From the NCBI RefSeq assembly GCF_010389155.1, contig NC_057763.1:7006649-7070648 (forward strand): a DNA stretch of 64,000 bases, given 5' to 3'. Below, in pieces: positions 12,551 to 23,100 of this stretch. The notes beneath the pieces were generated by a model. That model had not been told where the DNA came from and ran no database searches. It saw only the letters and a program-made list of their open reading frames with translations. The position numbers and the translations under genes are program-made. Position 1 is the stretch's first letter; every line of letters begins with the position of its first letter. Source of the stretch: Erigeron canadensis. Its lineage: Eukaryota > Streptophyta > Magnoliopsida > Asterales > Asteraceae.

Positions 12551-12871
12551 TTTCCCTAAGAAGTAAGGTATCGAACGCCTTGTTGTACTACCTTTACATC
12601 TTTTGTGAAAACCGGTGTATAATCAACTGTGATTCCTTATACTCTTTCAAAACATATCATACATCGGGTTTTCCTTAGAAGCAAGGCATCGAACGCCTTG
12701 ATGTACTGCCTTCGCATCTTCTGTAAAACCAGTTGTATGATCTGTTTCTTTACTTTCCTTTTTACTAAATATCTGTGTGCTTATAGTTATCTTACACTGT
12801 TTTTCCACAAGAAGTGAGATATAGAACGCCTTGTTGTACTATCTTTACATCTTTTGTGAAAAACAGTGCAC
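12551..12871 (+). repeat. Three direct copies of a ~65-bp module upstream of the 3' ORF
   Basis: Copies at about 12551-12619, 12670-12737 and 12800-12871 share the core TCGAACGCCTTG, then TGTACT and CATCTT, followed by a run like TGTGAAAACCGGTG. Spacing is about 120-130 bp. Within each, AAGGTA near the start can pair with TACCTT, so each may form a small hairpin. They directly precede the ATG at 12912. Confidence 0.7.
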
Positions 12872-12911
12872 GATTCACTTTTCTCTTAAGAATAAATTAA
12901 CCTTGGGAACA

Positions 12912-15662
12912 ATGTTTCCTATTCGCATACTTGTCAATCGCAGACTGGATTTCCTCGTTGATGGTGCCACTGTAAATATGCCAAAAAATCTGCAATTGAT
13001 GCTACCATTCTCCTGCCAACATGGCATTATCCCGGTTGTGATCGCACATCATCCACTACATCGTGCTTTCACCATTACTGCTTCTGATATCGAAGAACAA
13101 TTACTGTTTGAGCTATGGCGCACGATTCAATATGTACCGGGACGTGGCAGAGCCGTACCTTTCTTTAAGTTCTCTCTACTAACAACTAATGGAGACCAAC
13201 AAGAGTTCACCTTCAATCTTGAAGAATTCAGGCAAATTCTCCAGTTCCCTACTGCTGATTCAAGGGAAGGGCTAACTGATTTCATCGAATTTCCTCCCAT
13301 GATTGAAATCTTAAAAAGAGTCCAGGAGTTGGGATACGATGGCAACATCTCAGCTCTGAAAGATGTCAAGAAGAAGAACTTTCATCCTTTGTGGCACACT
13401 TTATGTTCCATCATCAACAACTGTTTCACTCCTTCAAGGAAAGGACAAGACGACTTCACAAAGGCCACCATCACATATCTGTTTGGCATCGCATTTGATC
13501 TTCACATTGATTTTGCTGCCGTGGCCTTTGATCATCTTCGTCTTCAAGTAAATGGGAAGTTTACTGCTAATAAGAAATATATTGCGTTTATTCGTTTTCT
13601 ATTTGTTATCTTGCAGCATTTCATCACCAACAACAACAACATCCAAAGATTTCCCAATTCTCATCGCATCGCTATATCAAGTTTCCGATCGGTTTATGCA
13701 AACGATCGTCTTTCTCATCTTCCTTTTATGCCGATTCCTGAATCTCTTTTGAGTCGGGTGCCACAAGATGATCCTGACCTAAGGATCTACAGAGTGTATA
13801 TAGACGGGCGTATGGCCGCTCAACACCGAGTTGTGCCTTCCCCACGCCCGCATAGGTCGCCTAGTGAGGGTCCCGTGTCAAGAAAAAGAAAAGAGGGGTT
13901 TGTTGACGCATCGGCACCTGGCACTTCCGCTCCATCTCAATCAACCGACATTCCTTCTCAGTCTCAACCAAAGAAACAAAAAACTCACCACCGCGCCAAA
14001 TCAATAAGGAAATCAAAGTCAAAATCACGTTCTATTTCCTTCACTGCTCCTTCTCCTCTGACTCCATCTTCTTCTTCTTCATCATCATCATCATCATCTG
14101 CTGATCGCCTTCCGATTCCTAAAATCACTTTAAAGGTCAGGACTCCTCTTAATCCAATTCTTGAGGATGTTCCAGAATTTGCTCCTTCCACACGTCGTGA
14201 AGATTCTCAAGGTTCTAATCCTTTTAATGACGTTGTGTTTAATATTCCGGAGAGACAAGGCGGTCCTGAGGGAGGGGTTGAAAAACATAAAGGAGAGGAT
14301 GTGAGGTCTGGGTTAGGTACAGGGCAAAAAGAAAACGATGGCCCTCCGACAGTTGAAACAACTTGTCGGGATGCCACCAATAGGTTAGAAGCCGAGGACT
14401 CCCCACCCTCGCATAATTCACCTTCCCGCCACTCTGGGTTCTCTCTACAGGACCCAGTTTCATCACTGCACAGGCACCAACCACGCCTACTATCAATTCC
14501 TCATTTGGAGGATGTCGATATTGAAATAGCAGAGACTCTTGCCTCTCTCCCACATTCATTTGCTCACACTATCGAGTCTAGATCGCCATTAAGATCACTT
14601 GTTTCTGAGCACGCACATTCTTTGAATGTTGCAACAACAGACCGAGAGACGGTGATTCCACCTTCTCAAGGAATGTCTGGAAGTCCTGCTCATGTTCATA
14701 TGACAGGCGCTGGGGATACACTTCCCAGTTCAACGGGCAATCTTGGAGAACCCGGAAGTCCCACCATCCGGAACATTGTGCCTGACACTTGTGTTGGGCC
14801 AAGAAGTTCTGAAACAACCAATGTAGAGCTTTTGCTTCATAAATCATTGGGAAGTCCTGATGGCCAACACCATTCAGGCCACACTGTAAACCCAACGGAG
14901 CCTACAGTTGTGCAAACGACATCTACGTCGGTCACTCCTGCTCTTACAACTCAACCGCCACCAACCGCTGTGCTCCATCCTCCTCTTGATACAGGAAAAG
15001 CCCCTGCCAATTCTCAATCATCCTCATCTACTTCTAGTCCTCCTCTAAATCCAGACGGCATTCGACTTAAAGCCAATCCAGCAGAAAGACAACTCTTCAA
15101 AGAACTAGAAGCCGCTGGACTCCTTCCTCATTCTAATCCTCAATCATCACCAAAACATTCTTCACCTTCCGTTTCATCCTCACATCACAACCATTCTCCT
15201 CATCAATCAACTCCACATATTAATACATCAATTCGCTCCAACGTAAATTCTCTGTATAACGATCTATATGCTGCTCTTCTTTCTCTAGACACTCAAGCTG
15301 ATTCTTTCGATAAAGCCATTCTTGCAACTCTTCAAGCCCGTTTTGACCATCAACATCAACTCTTGCTTCTAAAACAACAAGCTGAACAAGAAAAGTTCAT
15401 TGCTGACGCTCAACTTGAGGCAGCAATGAAACGAATTGCTGAATTAGAAGATTCTTGCAAAGCAGCTGCAGTCGTCCATCATAGACGTGATGACCCTGAT
15501 GATCAGGATCAACACGTGGGGGAGAACAGAGAAGATGCGACGACTGAAGTAAGGGCAAGTGCTGAAACAGATATTATTGGAAGCAATGAAGTTGGTGGAG
15601 ATGAAGCACAAACAAGAGATGCCCCCCATGATGATGAAGTTATTGAATTTATGGAAAAGTAA
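12912..15662 (+). CDS. Sirevirus extra 3' ORF, N-terminal half (fused to inverted leader)
   Basis: ATG 12912 (MFPIRILVNRRLDFL) opens a 916-codon frame; the frame is open back to 12831 but the upstream part looks untranslated. The first ~280 residues look globular (hydrophobic core, Trp and Phe spaced normally; FPTADSREGLTDFIEFPPM and GIAFDLHIDFAAVAFDHLRL). The middle is a long Ser/Pro/His-rich linker with a run of 11 Ser and a KSIRKSKSKSRS basic patch. The end is a coiled coil (LLLKQQAEQEKF ... MKRIAELEDSC). At 15646 the frame leaves the 3' ORF and runs five codons into inverted leader before TAA, so the C-terminus is a rearrangement product. The natural continuation is on minus at 2840-1315. 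Function unknown; env-like by position only. Confidence 0.75.
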   Translation: MFPIRILVNRRLDFLVDGATVNMPKNLQLMLPFSCQHGIIPVVIAHHPLHRAFTITASDIEEQLLFELWRTIQYVPGRGRAVPFFKFSLLTTNGDQQEFTFNLEEFRQILQFPTADSREGLTDFIEFPPMIEILKRVQELGYDGNISALKDVKKKNFHPLWHTLCSIINNCFTPSRKGQDDFTKATITYLFGIAFDLHIDFAAVAFDHLRLQVNGKFTANKKYIAFIRFLFVILQHFITNNNNIQRFPNSHRIAISSFRSVYANDRLSHLPFMPIPESLLSRVPQDDPDLRIYRVYIDGRMAAQHRVVPSPRPHRSPSEGPVSRKRKEGFVDASAPGTSAPSQSTDIPSQSQPKKQKTHHRAKSIRKSKSKSRSISFTAPSPLTPSSSSSSSSSSSADRLPIPKITLKVRTPLNPILEDVPEFAPSTRREDSQGSNPFNDVVFNIPERQGGPEGGVEKHKGEDVRSGLGTGQKENDGPPTVETTCRDATNRLEAEDSPPSHNSPSRHSGFSLQDPVSSLHRHQPRLLSIPHLEDVDIEIAETLASLPHSFAHTIESRSPLRSLVSEHAHSLNVATTDRETVIPPSQGMSGSPAHVHMTGAGDTLPSSTGNLGEPGSPTIRNIVPDTCVGPRSSETTNVELLLHKSLGSPDGQHHSGHTVNPTEPTVVQTTSTSVTPALTTQPPPTAVLHPPLDTGKAPANSQSSSSTSSPPLNPDGIRLKANPAERQLFKELEAAGLLPHSNPQSSPKHSSPSVSSSHHNHSPHQSTPHINTSIRSNVNSLYNDLYAALLSLDTQADSFDKAILATLQARFDHQHQLLLLKQQAEQEKFIADAQLEAAMKRIAELEDSCKAAAVVHHRRDDPDDQDQHVGENREDATTEVRASAETDIIGSNEVGGDEAQTRDAPHDDEVIEFMEK
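15371..15646 (+). repeat. Inversion-breakpoint inverted repeat, right copy
   Basis: Partner of 2840-3115: same length, 8 mismatches, opposite orientation. It ends at 15646 inside the codon run ...DDEVIE, beyond which the sequence is leader in minus orientation. Confidence 0.9.
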
Positions 15663-16071
15663 ACAAATACCGGTTTTGGTGTAAACCAGGTATTAAGTAT
15701 AAGAAAAATGAAAATTTTACGAGGGAAAACCGGTATGAATTCCGGTATTAAACCCGGTATTCAATCTATGAAAAACACAGATGAAACCCGGTATTAGACC
15801 TACTAATCAAGAAATTTGAAAACCGGTATGAAATCCGGTATTCAGAACAGAAAATTTGATTTTCAATTTCAAGACATTGTGTTTTGAGTTAGGAGTTGAA
15901 ACTTTATGGGTGATGTTTAAGGAAGGTAAGGAGTGGATTAAAGTAAGAAATTCGTTTACTTTAACAAGTATAGAGGATAAAGATCAAAGCTTTCGGTTTT
16001 GGGATAAAAACACAAAATAGCACACAAGATGAACAAAATCAATCCATGGATCATTCACAAGTTGTGATTTT
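15647..16071 (-). other. PBS-proximal half of the Sirevirus leader
   Basis: Read on minus from the primer site this untranslated stretch ends in the AATACCTGG...AAAACCGGTATTTG units that continue, after the inversion, at 3116 on plus. No ORF. Confidence 0.7.
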
Positions 16072-16084
16072 GCTCTGATACCAA
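16072..16084 (-). other. Primer binding site for initiator tRNA-Met
   Basis: On minus, one base inside the right LTR, the sequence is TTGGTATCAGAGC, the standard plant Copia PBS complementary to the 3' end of tRNA-iMet. It shows that the right LTR is the 5' LTR. Confidence 0.93.
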
Positions 16085-16085
16085 G

Positions 16086-16372
16086 TGTAATGTATGCAAA
16101 TTGTGTAGTCAACCTTTATGAGAAATAATGGAATGTAGGTATTTGAGGGAATGTAGGTATTAGAACTACTATTAATTATGGTGCAAAAGGTTAAGTTTTA
16201 TTCCATGTGGGGGGTTTATATAGGCATATAAATTGCACTTAAACCCCCTCTCATAATTACAAATAAGTACATGGCTAATTACATGATAAACCCTTATCTA
16301 AAACATAATAGACTCAAAGGACAACATAATTACTTAATTACAAAACGTGCACTACAAAATATAAAGCTAACA
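16086..16372 (-). repeat. Right LTR (5' LTR in element polarity)
   Basis: 287 bp, 3 differences from the left LTR (about 1%), followed by the TTAAT target duplication. Transcription from this LTR would run toward lower coordinates, antisense to gag-pol. Confidence 0.95.
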
Positions 16373-16437
16373 TTAATAACTCGCTAAATTAATAAAATAT
16401 CTGAGTCCAACACTATTAATTTATAGAGGTTTCACTG

Positions 16438-16784
16438 TACTACATAAGCTAATTACCATCCTACCTTTCCACCAAACATATTCTACTCATATAAAAAAAG
16501 GGTATCATTGTAAAATTGTACTTTTATATTCTTTCCTTTCTTTTGTTTGAAACTCAAGAATGCAAATAGCTCTATCCTTTCTTCTCATTTCTTGTGTTTA
16601 TTATTAACTCAAGAATAACTTTTACTTTTTATTTTTTCTTTCTTTTTAGCTCTTTTCTTATCCTATCATTTCTTTCCCTTGCAATAATAACTCGAGAATG
16701 CAGTGTTAGAGTTTAGAGAAATGTCTTTACATATTATTTTTTCTTTGTTGCTATAGATTTTTTTTCCCCTGACCAATTTGATGG
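16438..16784. other. Intergenic, nothing recognised
   Basis: AT-rich with long T-rich tracts; no ORF, RNA gene or repeat identified. Confidence 0.4.
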
Positions 16785-17258
16785 TGTTGGAATAAACATG
16801 ATTCGATTCGAGTGATAAAATATCCTGGATCGTCTTGTGGAACCTGTAAGAGCATTAAAGCATAATTGCTATTGATTTCGGGTTCTCATAACAAGATGAT
16901 TGAGTAATAATGGGATGAGTAATTCGGCTGTAAGTTGATGCACGAATTTGAGAGGAATACACACACGAAAAATTAGGAGGGATTAGGGTGTGTTTATGTG
17001 ATTCTCCATTAACCTAATTTAGGGTTAATGACTCTCTATTTATAATAAGAGTATTTACACATTCAACTCCTCTGATGTTTAATGTGTGTAACATTAGTCC
17101 TCATAGTTCCAATCATCTAATGAGAAACCCTATACTACGTCTTTAAGAGTAAATACGCCCATTATATATTTACTAGACATAGGGATTTTAGTTATCGTCA
17201 ATTATTATATCAAAAATGATACATGATCAGTGACGATCAAACTAACGTGGTTTCAACA
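16785..17258 (-). mobile_element. Probable solo LTR
   Basis: A 474-bp segment running TGTTGGAAT ... GGTTTCAACA on plus (on minus TGTTGAAACCACG ... TTCCAACA), with imperfect TGTTG/CAACA ends. A truncated inverted copy of its minus-strand start lies at 18458-18612. Flanking pentamers (GATGG / GACGT) agree at only three positions, so a clean target duplication is missing. The internal region is absent. Confidence 0.5.
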
Positions 17259-18457
17259 GACGTTACAAAGACAACACAAAGACAACGCTACGAGCCTACG
17301 ATCTATTTCACTTTAAATATCTGTCTTTTAATGGGGAAAAACAAAATCAAGCAAACATATATAGGTGAATGATTTATGACCCATTTTAATCGATGATCAC
17401 CACATCTGTTTGCTTTCAGGACATATTTCATACATATCTCCATATTAGAATTTTTTTTAAAAAAAAAACCAAAAAAATACATTAAATCCATAAATCCATT
17501 TCAAAAAACTTTAATAAGCCATAACCATTTTAAATAAAAAAGCTCATAAATATTCAAAGTCTCATACCCACATGTTCTAAAAAGGAGATGTTGATTTTTA
17601 GCCTAAAGTGGTGGTACGTTTCAAGCAGAACTTAATATTATATTATGAAAAAAAGAATGAATAATTTTTCTAAAAGATAACCAAAAAAAGCTTGGATTAG
17701 ATCCTTTAAAGTTGATCCAGTTTGATCAACTTTAATCATTGGTTTAAATTTAATGATTAAAATTAAAATTTGATGTTTAAATCTTGACAATTAGATTTAA
17801 TCCGATACTTAAAGGTGATCCAATTTTACCTATAAAGTTAGAGTAACTTTAAAAGATTTTTATTTTTTTTATTTTTTTATTTTTTTTATCTAAAATTCTT
17901 AATTAAAGAATAAAATTAAGAAAGAGTCTCATGGGTCATTTTTTATTATTTTAGAAGAATTTTCAGAATAATTTTTAAAAGTATCACTACAAGAATAATG
18001 ATATTAAGTAACGAAATTTTATATAAAGAACATCATGTCTTCACTAAAGTCACAAATGGGAAGGAAATTTTCTTGTAGTGTATATTATTTCCCCAAAAAG
18101 TTTTAAAGGTATATTATTTCCCCCAAAAGTTTGTTAGTATTATTTAATGCAATAATTCTTGGATAACAATATCTACAACAACGTGGTGCTAAGGGGCCAT
18201 ATCACCTTTTCTTAATTATACACATTCAAACCCTCGTTACACCACGGATGTGAGAAGAAGAACACTAATGCTAGGTGCAATATGGGAAATTTTCCAGAGA
18301 TTTTGTAAGTAACTCCCAATGTTGTTTTCCACAAATTTTGGGTCCGCATACCATCTCAACGGTGTATGAGGAAGGTTGAGATATAGATAATATTACCTCT
18401 ACTAAAGGTAGAAAGACTGCTTTCAGGTTTTAACAAAGATAGAAAAAAAAATACTTC
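17259..18457. other. Intergenic, nothing recognised
   Basis: Low-complexity AT-rich sequence with homopolymer runs near 17450 and 17870; no gene signal. Confidence 0.4.
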
Positions 18458-18612
18458 TGTTAGAACCACGTTAGTGTGACCGTCACTAATAATCTATCAT
18501 TCTTGATATGATAATTGATGAAAACTGAAATCCCTATGTCTAGTAAATATATAATGGGTATATTTACTCTTAAAGACATATTATAAGGTTTCCTGATGAT
18601 TTGAACTATGAG
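18458..18612 (+). repeat. Truncated inverted copy of the 16785-17258 LTR
   Basis: TGTTAGAACCACGTTAG... matches, at roughly 80%, the reverse complement of about 17100-17258, including the block CCCTATGTCTAGTAAATATA. The similarity stops near 18612. Confidence 0.65.
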
Positions 18613-18747
18613 GGAAGTGAGAGGTTTTGTTAACGAGGTCCCATGTCCAAACTTAGAAATAGGTATTTAATCACTAATTTGAGATGTCACCTTGCGATTG
18701 TTGAGTTTACTTAATAAAATTTGTAAAAAAAAATCGGTTGTAACATA

Positions 18748-18982
18748 GGTAGTAGCGCAGTCGTAATACCTATTTAATATCTTTCTTTTATTTTTTGGAA
18801 GTTTACTGTCATTCATAAAAACCACTTCCACCAAATAGTGAGGGGAGTCACTGTACAAGGACGAATTACAAAACTCGAATTTACACCATTTGTCCGAATT
18901 CAACGACAACCGTTTTCCTCTATTCTAATACCAAAAGAAAGCACAAGCCTTATTAAATAGGTGTTATGACTGCCCTACTACC
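18748..18982. mobile_element. Small inverted-repeat element, possible MITE
   Basis: GGTAGTAGCGCAGTCGTAAT at the left end and its near reverse complement at 18953-18982 (about 30 bp, a few mismatches) bound 235 bp of non-coding sequence. TA is present on both sides. The superfamily cannot be assigned. Confidence 0.45.
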
Positions 18983-20103
18983 TACGGAGTATTTAATATC
19001 TAATGCAAACTTCAGCCTCCCCACAATAACATCCTATTCATCATTCAAAAAAAAACATCCTATTCGTTTTAGACGATTTTTCAGGACCGTTTGTGAAGGA
19101 TCATAGTCGTGTTTTTTTTCCACAAGTTGTGTTTCCATAGTTACCACAAGAATCAAGTAATGGTGCTAAAAGGTCCACATTGTCGTCAGAAACAGGTGAA
19201 CCGAGAACCACAAAATTGACTTTAACTCTCGCGGTCTCACTCACATCTTTTATTGCAAAAAGGGAAGACTTGGAACATTAGGTGGAATATCGTTATCATG
19301 ATATATGTTTTGTTTATAGAACAATTCCATTATATTTGGCAAAAATAATTTACATGCCCATTAATGTTAAGAGAATATGTTTAGTGAAACTTATAACATG
19401 TATTTATTCATCATGAAACTCGAATTCACAACCTCTTGCCTGTTGGTAGAGTTTGTTCAGTTATAGGTAGGATTTGTTTATGCTTATGATGAAAGTCGTA
19501 TTCAAAAATGTTAAGATTGCCTCTATTTGTAATTTTATGATAGCCATATTCATGATAATGATGGGTGTCACAACGAACATAAAAATGGAGTGTGCAATTC
19601 AAACGTTGAGGTCAACATGCATGAAACATCGTTCTCTCTTACATAGAAAAATTAGACTAAATAGATTATGAGGTGCGGAATTATTAGATATACAGTTTTG
19701 AATAACCTACTTTCAAATTTATTAGTACATATTATAAGTTGCCGGATAATCAAAGTCACCTACAAACTGACTATGCAGTTTGAACACACTTGCACACTAT
19801 TTCAGAATGCAATCCTGGACACCCCACTCAGACTTCAAACACCGAAAGACATATCTGTCAGCTGTATAACTCTGATGCCCAGGACATAGTAAACAATAGA
19901 ACAATTGTAGCTAACAAAAAGCATGATTCAAATATCATAAAATGGACCGTGTTTGGCAAATGTGTCCAGACACATATCAAGTATCAAAGCAATGTGATGT
20001 TTCGTGCAATAATCTATCCCTCGAATATTACCTTTTTGCTCCCAGAAGATAGTGACTTAGTGAGTATCTTCTGAAGCTGTTTTGTGTTACCTTAAAGTAT
20101 ATC
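18983..20103. other. Intergenic, nothing recognised
   Basis: No coding potential beyond short chance ORFs. The right end should contain the 3' UTR of the minus-strand GPP gene. Confidence 0.4.
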
Positions 20104-23100
20104 CTAGGTTGCTGAAGCAGTGAATGGAGGGAGGCCCCACTCAGCTGGATTAAAATCCAACAGTGAGCTCAGAACTTCATCTGCTGTTTCATGAAATGAG
20201 CTATCCAATCTTGGATCTGGAACCATAACTACAGACCTGCACAATATTTGTATAGTGGCAAACTGGGGAAGTCAGAGAAAGGGTCAAAACAAATTATTTC
20301 GTTTACATGACGGGTCAGGTTGCGTTCACCCAAAGTACTTTATCTAAAAGCATTTACATTTCTTTATATATAGTCGGTGTGTTTTAGATATGATTCCAAA
20401 AACTACATTATTATAAATTTGTAATGTTACACTAATTTATTTGAACAAGGTGATTTAGGAGGTTGTAATCATCAAATATACAATCTCAAATACTTACAAC
20501 CCATTTGACTCATATCCTTATTAACCAACTTTCTTTACACAAATGTGACCCGCTAAAGATAAAATATAACCCAATCTGCCTAATTCAAAAGTATATGGGT
20601 CATAATTGCCACCTCTAAAAAAAGCACTCAGTATTGTTACAAGGAGAGTTACAAGAACCATCTCTGATGTAAATTGCAAGAGCACTCAACAAACAAAACT
20701 AACCCCAAGAGCATATAGAAAGTTTGTGGTTAACTGAAAATAGACGGTACCTAAAGTAGGGACCCATAGTAACTCACTCATACTAATGAGCTGAACGACT
20801 ACTTCAGTATGGGTTGGTATTATTATATAATATAACATCATGAAATGAGAGTACTTACATTCCAGCATTCTTAGCTGCAAGAACTCCTGAGGGTGCATCT
20901 TCAAAAACAAGAATCTTCGATGAATCTACCGATCCACCCTGTTTCCTCCAGATATCACCAAATATATTATGTCAATGACTGAATTAGTAATTTACAAAAG
21001 CAGTAATAAGAGGCAAATTCACCTCAAATCTTCTGGCAGCTGCGAGAAATATATCTGGTGATGGCTTGCCTTGTTTAACTTCTGGATCATCACCCATCAC
21101 AATATGATGCATCAATGAAAATAACTCGCCATGTTGTTGTGTTTTCAGTGCAAAGTGTCGTTTATGAGTGCTGAAATCACATATACATACAATTATATAA
21201 TTCTTGAGACTTTCAAGGTAAATTTAGCTTTTTTAAACCCAATATTATAAAGTTGATACATAGTAAGGATTGTAAGCTTTGTCCTACCCTGTTGCAACAC
21301 AAATCGGCACTCCTGTGGCATGCAGATGTTTGATTAAACGGCCTGCACCTACATTTCAAAATATTCAAATATTATATAAAGAAATTTGATAATGTAGTAT
21401 ATAGGTTAAGAAACCACGAACCCATAGGATACACACAGGAGTATGACACGGCAAACAAGAATGTTAAATGCTTACCAAAGTGTTTTTGAATTTCATTTTA
21501 ATCGAAGTGTTTAAAGAAAGCGAAGTTATCATTCCTATCCAAAATAATAAAGAGATAAAATGAGCCATGCCCATTAGTGTTATCAAAGCCAGTTCCTTTA
21601 CACGTTATTACCATTTTTTAAATTTTTTTTTTATTATGCCGTAACATCAGTTAAACTCTTATGTCATATATTTCATCCACACAAAAAGATCCCCAATGAA
21701 TAAGCTAGTGCATAATACCTAGGGATAACTTAAACACGTAGTACCTGGCATGAGTTCACTTGTAGGAAACATTTCCTGCAGCATAGATTCTCGTTCAACC
21801 AGGAAGTCTTCAGCTGTAAGTTTGTCACTGATCCCAGTCTCTTCAACAAACACCCGTGCAGCCTCTATTGCTTTCTTCCCCATCATCTTTGCCTTTAGAG
21901 ACCAATCAAACGTTTTGTTGAATCTTGAAAGTATAATCTCCTGAACTTCTGTATAGAATTTCTCGGTATCTGCAAGCACAAGATTTTGCATTATTTTTAA
22001 TACCTAAAACATTAAATTGCCAAATATGGAAGGCCAGTATAGAGTTGGAGTAGAATGGCTCAATTTCAAGCATGGGTGTTATGATGTTATCGAATAATTT
22101 GTGTATCGTAAAACATTTATTTGCATTCATAGTATTCAACGATCGTACTTACAAACCCTATTGTGATCCAAGTTGAATTTTACAAAATAAAATACATCAT
22201 GATTCATGATCTCCATATCTAAATAGTATGGTAAATTGAGATTCTAACATTCAAGAGAACCAAGAAAAACATATGTTTAGTACAAGCTAACAGCAACACT
22301 AACCGCATACGACACTAACCAAATAAGAAGTTATGCATCATGGTACCTGACACAAGATGTGTCTTTTTTAGACCGAAAGTTTGATGTTGTTCCAGATACA
22401 TCGATGAAACATATACTTTATAATGACAATATAACACTAGACACCTTACTTTTTGAATGCGAGAAATGGGATCTCTAAATAAACCATCGCTTCTATGGTA
22501 CCACTATTTTCCTTCTAGTACCACTAACCAACCACCAAACCAGAAACTGAACACACCATTTGCCATGGTGCGCTATATCACGTAACTTGAATTCACTGCT
22601 ATTACAACTAACTCCCAAGATTATCAGGACTTTATAACGTGAAACAATATGATCCCATTATGTGTTAAACCTAGTACTTTACTGTAAACACAAAACTTAA
22701 ACCATAACATTTTCACCCTTCATTCCTAAGAACCAACTTTTTGACTATCAATGTCCAATCAACCGACTTTTCAACATTTGTTGGGAGTTGGAATTCGTAT
22801 AGCTTATTTCGTTTCTAAAAAAGCCAGAACGCAGTTTGAAGTGATCGGCTATCAGTGCGTTTTAGCTTAATTTAAGAGAAAACCCCACTTATTCTAATCA
22901 GAGTCAAATCAGTACTGCTTATTTTGAACACAACATTTAAGTCATAATAATAACTAATAATATGCACCCTTCTCACACACCGTCTGCCATTGTTATCGGC
23001 TTCATTAGTTCACACCCTCAAAAACCCAACACGATTTGCAATACATACAAACTGCTTTTTAACTAAAAAATAGTTGAAAATTGTAATTTATTATAAAAAA

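Larger units (their letters stand above)
998..16372 (-). mobile_element. Ty1/Copia LTR retrotransposon, Sirevirus type, with inverted interior
   Basis: Two 287-bp LTRs (998-1284 and 16086-16372; TG...CA; 3 differences) are flanked by a perfect 5-bp duplication TTAAT (993-997, 16373-16377). The tRNA-iMet primer site beside the right LTR and the polypurine tract beside the left LTR both give minus polarity. The gag-pol region (3634-11266) and the first half of an extra 3' ORF (12912-15646) are on plus; the second half of that ORF (2840-1315) is on minus. Flipping about 3.1-15.4 kb would restore LTR-PBS-leader-gag-pol-3' ORF-PPT-LTR. A very long Gag with zinc knuckle plus coiled coil, several AGGGGGAG tracts after pol and an extra 3' ORF are Sirevirus traits. 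Stops and frameshifts make it non-autonomous. Confidence 0.9.
886..16437. mobile_element. Emigrant-like (pogo/Tc1-mariner) MITE, split by the Copia insertion
   Basis: The outer ends at 886 and 16437 form terminal inverted repeats of about 24 bp: left begins CAGTCAAACCTCTGTAAATT, right (reverse complement) begins CAGTGAAACCTCTATAAATT, each flanked by the dinucleotide TA. This matches the known Emigrant MITE ends (CAGTAAAACCTCTATAAATT..., TA target site). Only 886-997 and 16373-16437 belong to it, so the MITE without the insert is about 170 bp. It has no coding capacity and would be mobilised by a pogo-like transposase. Confidence 0.75.

Noticed and set aside
3116..15370. Plus-strand Copia nested inside a second, unrelated minus-strand LTR element
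   Set aside because: There is no second LTR pair or target duplication inside, the split 3' ORF continues across the junctions, and the two leader parts share the same repeated unit. A single inverted element explains all of it.
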